9,797 nucleotides of DNA from an uncultured Clostridia bacterium (GTDB lineage Bacteria > Bacillota > Clostridia > Oscillospirales > Acutalibacteraceae): NCBI GenBank assembly GCA_947168785.1, contig CAMVNL010000046.1, positions 1 to 9,797 on the forward strand. The letters are read 5' to 3'. The notes beneath the pieces are model-generated. The model was not told the origin of the DNA. It made no database searches and was given only the letters and a program-made list of their open reading frames with translations. The position numbers were made by a program, and so were the translations under genes. Positions 6,602 to 9,797 of the stretch are shown piece after piece (positions within the stretch are counted from its first letter, which is position 1; every line of letters starts with the position of its first letter).

Positions 6602-6632
6602 TTCAACTTTCAACTTTTAACTTTCAACTTTA
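6602..6632 (+). repeat. Right inverted heptamer arm of the IVS-family gene cassette
   Basis: Steps of TTCAACT/TTTAACT. Bases 6612-6631 are the exact reverse complement of 6179-6198 and are identical to the three downstream arms in the iolE-mmsA spacer. A TATAAT (6634-6639) follows at once but lacks a recognisable -35 box at the right distance. Confidence 0.9.
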
Positions 6633-6656
6633 ATATAATTCAATTTTATAAAGAAA

Positions 6657-6662
6657 AAGGAG
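6657..6662 (+). promoter_or_regulatory. Ribosome binding site of iolG
   Basis: AAGGAG ends 7 bases before the ATG at 6670. It restores strong initiation after the inserted cassette and fixes the iolG start. Confidence 0.85.
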
Positions 6663-6669
6663 TTATAAC

Positions 6670-7680
6670 ATGCTCAACATCGGCATTATCGGCGCCGGAC
6701 GTATCGGCAAAGTCCATCTGGAATCCATTTCCTATCATGTGAAGAACGCGCAGGTCGTGGCTGTGGCGGATCCCTTCATGAACGACGAGACCAAGGCCTT
6801 CATCGAGGGCTTCGGCGTGACGAAGATCTACGACGATTATAAGAAGATCCTTGCGGACGACGCCATCGACGCGGTGCTGGTCTGCTCCTCCACCGATACC
6901 CACGCTTCCATCTCCATCGAAGCCATCGAGGCCGGCAAGCACGTGTTCTGCGAGAAGCCCGTCGATCACTCCGTGGAAAAGATTCAGGCAGTCGCCGACG
7001 CGCTGGCGAAGCACCCCGGCACCAAGTTCCAGGTGGGCTTCAACCGCCGTTTCGACCACAACTTCGCGGCGGTCCGCAAGGCCTATGACGCGGGCAAAAT
7101 CGGCGAGGCCCATATCCTGAAGATCACCTCCCGCGACCCGGAGCCGCCGAACCCCAAGTACATCGCCGTTTCCGGCGGCATCTTCCTGGATATGACCATC
7201 CATGATTTCGATATGGCCTGCTTCCTGACCAACTCCGACGTGGAAGAGATCTACGTCAACTCCGCCGTGCTGGTGGATCCCGCCATCGGCGAGCAGGGCG
7301 ACGTGGACACCGCCATCATCACCATGAAGATGAGCAACGGCGCGCTGGCCGTCATCGACAACTCCCGCCGCGCGGCCTACGGCTACGACCAGAGAGCGGA
7401 GCTGTTCGGCTCCAAGGGCATGGTCGCCACCGCCAACGACACCCTGTCCACCGCCGTTATCGCCGACGAGAACGGCGTGACCGGCGAAAAGCCGCTGTTC
7501 TTTTTCCTTGAGAGATACATGGAATCCTTCAGCGAAGAGATGCGCCAGTTCGTGAACGCCTGCGAGAACGACACGGAAGTGCCCGTGGGCATCCACGCCG
7601 GTATGCAGTCCGTCAAGATCGGCCTGGCCGCCAAGAAGTCGGTCGCCGAGCACAGACCCGTGCTGCTGTCTGAGATCTGA
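6670..7680 (+). CDS. iolG: Inositol 2-dehydrogenase
   Basis: This Gfo/Idh/MocA-family oxidoreductase oxidises myo-inositol to 2-keto-myo-inositol (scyllo-inosose) with NAD, the first step of the pathway. It has 336 residues; Bacillus IolG has about 344. The N-terminal Rossmann fold begins IGIIGAGRIGKVHLES; the family motif EKP is at 95-97 with Lys96 at the active site; the second domain has GGIFLDMTIHDFDMA (169-183), in which Asp174 and His178 are the expected catalytic pair of inositol dehydrogenases. It is the last iol gene before the convergent terminator region and is separated from mmsA by the IVS-family cassette. A related specificity, such as D-chiro- or scyllo-inositol, cannot be excluded from sequence alone. 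Confidence 0.9.
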   Translation: MLNIGIIGAGRIGKVHLESISYHVKNAQVVAVADPFMNDETKAFIEGFGVTKIYDDYKKILADDAIDAVLVCSSTDTHASISIEAIEAGKHVFCEKPVDHSVEKIQAVADALAKHPGTKFQVGFNRRFDHNFAAVRKAYDAGKIGEAHILKITSRDPEPPNPKYIAVSGGIFLDMTIHDFDMACFLTNSDVEEIYVNSAVLVDPAIGEQGDVDTAIITMKMSNGALAVIDNSRRAAYGYDQRAELFGSKGMVATANDTLSTAVIADENGVTGEKPLFFFLERYMESFSEEMRQFVNACENDTEVPVGIHAGMQSVKIGLAAKKSVAEHRPVLLSEI

Positions 7681-7689
7681 AGTCAGGTT

Positions 7690-7709
7690 TTAGATCTTAG
7701 ATCTTAGAA
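7690..7709 (+). repeat. Left heptamer arm of the convergent intergenic region
   Basis: TTAGATC is repeated in 7-base steps starting 9 bases after the iolG stop. Bases 7690-7706 pair with 7956-7972 at 15 of 17 positions, enclosing both terminator-like hairpins. Confidence 0.7.
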
Positions 7710-7736
7710 TTTTGGTTTCATAATGAACTGAAGAAA

Positions 7737-7766
7737 TCCCCCGACAGATTAACGTCTGCCGGGGGA
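7737..7766. terminator. Terminator-like hairpin, copy 1, behind iolG
   Basis: TCCCCCGACAGA (7737-7748) pairs with TCTGCCGGGGGA (7755-7766) across a 6-base loop, 11 of 12 pairs Watson-Crick. The odd pair is A-C on the plus strand but G-U in minus-strand RNA. After the plus-strand stem comes AATCTATTTTG, a poor T-run, and on the minus strand TTTCTTC. It is the likely end of the iol transcript and could back up the kor terminator. Confidence 0.65.
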
Positions 7767-7796
7767 AATCTATTTTGCGGCGATGCACGTCGTAGC

Positions 7797-7820
7797 ACGG
7801 CGCATTGCGCCGTCTGACGG
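7797..7820 (+). other. GC-rich overlapping hairpins in the convergent region
   Basis: ACGGCGC (7797-7803) pairs with GCGCCGT (7807-7813); the second arm can instead pair with the GACGGC that follows, so the two folds exclude each other. There is no T-run and no gene nearby in either direction within the region, so no role is assigned. The flanking 7767-7796 stretch contains a lone GTAGCAC, the same heptamer as in the 7985-8048 repeat. Confidence 0.35.
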
Positions 7821-7845
7821 CCGGACTGTAAGCAACCTTCAAGAT

Positions 7846-7882
7846 ATGAAAACAATGTTTTGTTGTCATTTCCGTTTTTTTT
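7846..7882 (+). terminator. Possible weak AT-rich plus-strand terminator
   Basis: ATGAAAACAA (7846-7855) pairs at 9 of 10 positions with TTGTTGTCAT (7860-7869) around a TGTT loop, followed by TTCCG and eight T's (7875-7882). The stem is AT-rich and so of doubtful strength, but it has the best T-run on the plus strand after iolG. Confidence 0.35.
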
Positions 7883-7895
7883 CAATTGCAAACGT

Positions 7896-7930
7896 AAAAA
7901 TCCCCCGACAGATCGTTTTCTGCCGGGGGA
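7896..7930 (-). terminator. Rho-independent terminator of the 2-oxoacid oxidoreductase operon (hairpin copy 2)
   Basis: On the minus strand TCCCCCGGCAGA pairs along its length with TCTGTCGGGGGA (one G-U pair) and is followed directly by TTTTT. It lies about 115 bases past the gamma-subunit stop. The stem is the same, base for base, as copy 1 at 7737-7766; only the loops differ (TTAACG there, TCGTTT here). Confidence 0.8.
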
Positions 7931-7941
7931 TCGTACTATTC

Positions 7942-7972
7942 TAAGAACTAAGATATAAGAACTAAGATCTTA
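7942..7972 (+). repeat. Right heptamer arm of the convergent intergenic region
   Basis: TAAGAAC, TAAGATA, TAAGAAC, TAAGATC in 7-base steps; the last 17 bases pair with 7690-7706. On the minus strand the unit begins CTTA, the same core as the other heptamer families in the window. Confidence 0.7.
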
Positions 7973-7984
7973 TTACGCAGCTGA

Positions 7985-8060
7985 GGCTGCGTGCTACGGC
8001 TGCATGCTATGTCTGCGTGCTGCGGCTGCGAGCTATGCTTCGTGCTACGCTTCGTAGGCA
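7985..8060 (-). repeat. 13-base tandem repeat running into the gamma-subunit stop codon
   Basis: Four 13-base units (7985-7997, 7998-8010, 8011-8023, 8024-8036) with plus-strand consensus GGCTGCGTGCTAY are followed by a 12-base unit (8037-8048) and a partial one. On the minus strand each unit is a hexamer of the GCAGCC type plus a heptamer of the GTAGCAC type. The last two codons and the stop of the gamma-subunit gene (GAAGCG, TAG) fall inside the array. Confidence 0.8.
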
Positions 8061-8581
8061 TACCCGCAGTTGATGGCCTTCACGTTCAGCTCCAGCAGGT
8101 CGGCGTGCTTGGCGGAGATCACCTTTTTCATGGCGTCCTCCAGCCCTTCCATCTTCACCGCGCCGCTGACCTTGATGAACTGGCCCATCATCACCATGTT
8201 GGCAAGGGTGGGGGCGTTCATGTCTGCCGCCAGCTTGGTGGCGGGGATGTAGCAGACCTTCACGTCCGTGCGCTCCACCTTGCGCTCGATCAGGGTGGAA
8301 TCCACTAAGATCGTGCCGCCGGGCTTGACTGCGTCCTCGTATTTATCGAGGGATGGCAGGTTCATGGCGATGAGCACGTCCGGCTCGGAGACGATGGGGG
8401 AGCCCACCGGCTCGTCGCTGAGGATCACGCTGCAGTTGGCGGTGCCGCCGCGCATTTCGGGACCGTAGGAGGGGAGCCAGCTCAGCTCGCGGCCCTCGAA
8501 CAGGCCTTTATAGGCGATGCACTTGCCGGCGAACAGAACGCCCTGTCCGCCGAATCCGGCGATCAATAATTCCGTCGTCAT
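8045..8581 (-). CDS. korC: 2-oxoacid:ferredoxin oxidoreductase, gamma subunit
   Basis: This is the gamma subunit of a ferredoxin-dependent enzyme that decarboxylates a 2-oxoacid to its acyl-CoA, reducing ferredoxin. The 178-residue protein is of standard length. It opens with LLIAGFGGQGVLFAGK, the family's glycine-rich N terminus, and continues with SWLPSYGPEMRGGTANCSV and SDEPVGSPIV, nearly invariant in this group. The start follows the beta-subunit stop by one base, with GGAGG 9 bases upstream. It ends in GYAYEA, and its final codons belong to the 13-base repeat. The sequence style suits the VOR/KOR class (branched-chain 2-oxoacids or 2-oxoglutarate), but substrate cannot be decided here, so the gene name is provisional. 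Confidence 0.9.
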   Translation of the reverse strand: MTTELLIAGFGGQGVLFAGKCIAYKGLFEGRELSWLPSYGPEMRGGTANCSVILSDEPVGSPIVSEPDVLIAMNLPSLDKYEDAVKPGGTILVDSTLIERKVERTDVKVCYIPATKLAADMNAPTLANMVMMGQFIKVSGAVKMEGLEDAMKKVISAKHADLLELNVKAINCGYAYEA

Positions 8582-8582
8582 C

Positions 8583-9335
8583 TTACTGGCCCTCCTTTTC
8601 CGCGCTTCTGTCCTTATAAACGCCCAGCGGGTAGTAGGGGATCATGTTGTCCTCCACCCACTGCAGGGCTTTCTCCGGCGTCATGCCCCAGTTGGTGGGG
8701 CATGAGGAGACCACTTCGATCAGGGAGAAGCCCTTCTTGTCGATCTGGTTCTGGAACGCCTTTTTGATGGCCTTGCCCGCCGCCTTCACGTTCTTCACGT
8801 TGTTGACGGCCACTCTGGCGATAAACTCGGGGCCGTCCAGCTTCGAGAGCATCTCGCTGACGCGGATGGGGTAGCCCGCCGTCGCCACGTCTCTGCCGTA
8901 AGGGCTGGTCTGGGTGACCTGGCCGGGCAAAGAGGTGGGGGCCATCTGGCCGCCAGTCATGCCGTAGATGGCGTTGTTGACGAAAATCACAGTGATGTTT
9001 TCGTTGCGGGTGGCGGCGTGGACGGTCTCCGCCATGCCGATGGAGGCAAGGTCGCCGTCGCCCTGATAGCTGAAAATGATGTTGTCGGGCAGGGCTCTTT
9101 TGAGGCCCGTCGCCACGGCCGGGGCGCGCCCGTGGGCCGCCTCCACCATGTCGCAGGCGAAGTAGTTATAGGCCATGACCGCGCAGCCCACGGGGGCCAC
9201 GCCGATGGTCTCGCCCTCAATGCCGAGGCTGTCGATGGCCTCGGCCACCAGACGGTGGATGATGCCGTGGGTGCAGCCGGGGCAGTAATGCAGCGGCGCG
9301 TCCGTCAGGCTGTGGGGTTTTTCAAATACGACCAT
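8583..9335 (-). CDS. korB: 2-oxoacid:ferredoxin oxidoreductase, beta (thiamine diphosphate) subunit
   Basis: The 250-residue beta subunit binds ThDP and probably part of an iron-sulfur cluster. Visible are the Cys pair in YCPGCTHG (Cys18, Cys21), Cys51 in VGCAV, the ThDP/Mg motif GDGDLASIG (92-100) with Asn120-Asn121 after it, and the family's NNAIYGMTGGQMAPTSLPGQ (120-139). The ATG shares one base with the alpha-subunit stop (TAATG overlap), and GGGAGG lies 9 bases upstream, so alpha and beta are translationally coupled. VorA is an equally possible name; the reaction needs the alpha subunit and usually a small ferredoxin-like delta subunit, which would be beyond the window. Confidence 0.93.
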   Translation of the reverse strand: MVVFEKPHSLTDAPLHYCPGCTHGIIHRLVAEAIDSLGIEGETIGVAPVGCAVMAYNYFACDMVEAAHGRAPAVATGLKRALPDNIIFSYQGDGDLASIGMAETVHAATRNENITVIFVNNAIYGMTGGQMAPTSLPGQVTQTSPYGRDVATAGYPIRVSEMLSKLDGPEFIARVAVNNVKNVKAAGKAIKKAFQNQIDKKGFSLIEVVSSCPTNWGMTPEKALQWVEDNMIPYYPLGVYKDRSAEKEGQ

Positions 9336-9797
9336 TATTCGTTACCTCCCGCTGTTTTTCTGATGGCGTCCAGCACCTGATCCGGCGACGGGATGATGCC
9401 GCCGCAGCGGCTGACCAGCGTCACGGGCTTTTTGCAGGAGGACGCCAGCCGCACGTCGTCGATCATCTGACCCATGGAGAGCTCCACGCTGATAAAGGCC
9501 TTGACCTTATCCGCGGCGGCCGCGATGGGGGCCTTGGGGAAGGGCCATACGGTGATGGGACGGATCAGCCCCGCCTTGATGCCCTCTTTCCGGGCGGCGA
9601 TGACCGCGTTGCGGGACACTCTCGCCGCAATGCCGAAGGCCACGATGCAGATATCCGCGTCCTCCATCAGGAATTCCTCGTAACGGACCTCGTTCTCTTC
9701 CACCGCCTTGTAGCGCTCGAAGCGTTCCAGGTTGGTCTTTTCCAGCTCTTCCGGCTGTAAGTAGAGGGAGTTGATGATATTGTGCGGTCTCTTCATT
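9335..9797 (-). CDS. korA: 2-oxoacid:ferredoxin oxidoreductase, alpha subunit, C-terminal part
   Basis: The last 153 codons of the alpha (pyrimidine-binding/transketolase-like) subunit are present and the gene runs off the right edge. The family is usually 350-380 residues, and the Met at the very edge begins KRPHNIINSLYLQPEELE, an internal segment in relatives, so it is not taken as the start. The C-terminal domain shows DICIVAFGIAARVSRNAV, GLIRPITVWPFP and VELSMGQMIDDVRLA, all typical. It overlaps the beta-subunit start by one base. VorB is the alternative name often given to this class; substrate is undetermined. Confidence 0.88.
   Translation of the reverse strand, partial: MKRPHNIINSLYLQPEELEKTNLERFERYKAVEENEVRYEEFLMEDADICIVAFGIAARVSRNAVIAARKEGIKAGLIRPITVWPFPKAPIAAAADKVKAFISVELSMGQMIDDVRLASSCKKPVTLVSRCGGIIPSPDQVLDAIRKTAGGNE

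Larger units (their letters stand above)
6171..6632. mobile_element. Candidate inserted cassette: inverted heptamer arms around an IVS-family gene
   Basis: The unit consists of the left arm, a 121-codon AT-rich gene, a conserved hairpin module and the right arm. It interrupts an otherwise functional iol gene set, its base composition and codon use differ sharply from the neighbours, and a gene-free element with the same arm and same hairpin module sits 1.5 kb upstream. No target-site duplication is visible at the edges and no transposase is present, so the mobility claim is inference. The layout parallels 23S rRNA intervening sequences, which are stem-bounded inserts that can encode this same protein family. 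Confidence 0.45.

Noticed and set aside
6646..7653. Minus-strand open frame of 335 codons opposite iolG
   Set aside because: Shadow of iolG; the translation is His/Gly/Val-rich with no domain-like pattern.

Overview
The window looks like part of a chromosome from an anaerobic Gram-positive gut bacterium of the Clostridia, most likely the Oscillospiraceae/Ruminococcaceae side. The reasons are GC-rich, G/C-ending coding sequence with strong AGGAGG-type ribosome binding sites, AT-rich intergenic spacers full of short repeats, and a ferredoxin-dependent 2-oxoacid oxidoreductase. The taxon is an inference from style; no rRNA gene is present to confirm it.

Positions 1-7680 (+ strand) hold a myo-inositol catabolic operon: iolC (3' part only), iolB, iolD, iolE, an iolA/mmsA-type dehydrogenase, a small unrelated gene for a four-helix-bundle protein of the 23S rRNA intervening-sequence (IVS) family, and iolG. 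Together IolG, IolE, IolD, IolB and IolC convert myo-inositol through 2-keto-myo-inositol, the trihydroxycyclohexane-dione, 5-deoxy-glucuronate and 5-dehydro-2-deoxygluconate to the 6-phosphate of the latter. An aldolase (IolJ, not in the window) would split that into DHAP and malonic semialdehyde, which MmsA/IolA oxidises to acetyl-CoA. No transporter, aldolase or IolR-type regulator is in the window.

Positions 8045-9797 (- strand) hold the last three genes of a convergent operon for a 2-oxoacid:ferredoxin oxidoreductase: alpha (C-terminal part), beta and gamma subunits, tightly packed. The convergent gap 7681-8044 carries two copies of one terminator-like hairpin and two repeat blocks.

The most notable content is between the genes. 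Each of the four spacers longer than about 60 bases is built from 7-base tandem repeats with a shared CTT(A/T) core, arranged as inverted arms around a central segment: 1348-1506, 4352-4643, 6171-6632 and 7690-7972. In the third one the central segment is the AT-rich IVS-family gene. The second carries the same 20-base arm and the same 25-base hairpin module but no gene. The two module copies differ at four bases, which form two compensated base pairs. This resembles a family of hairpin-ended insertions, one with a protein gene and one without it, similar in layout to 23S rRNA intervening sequences but placed between the genes of a metabolic operon.
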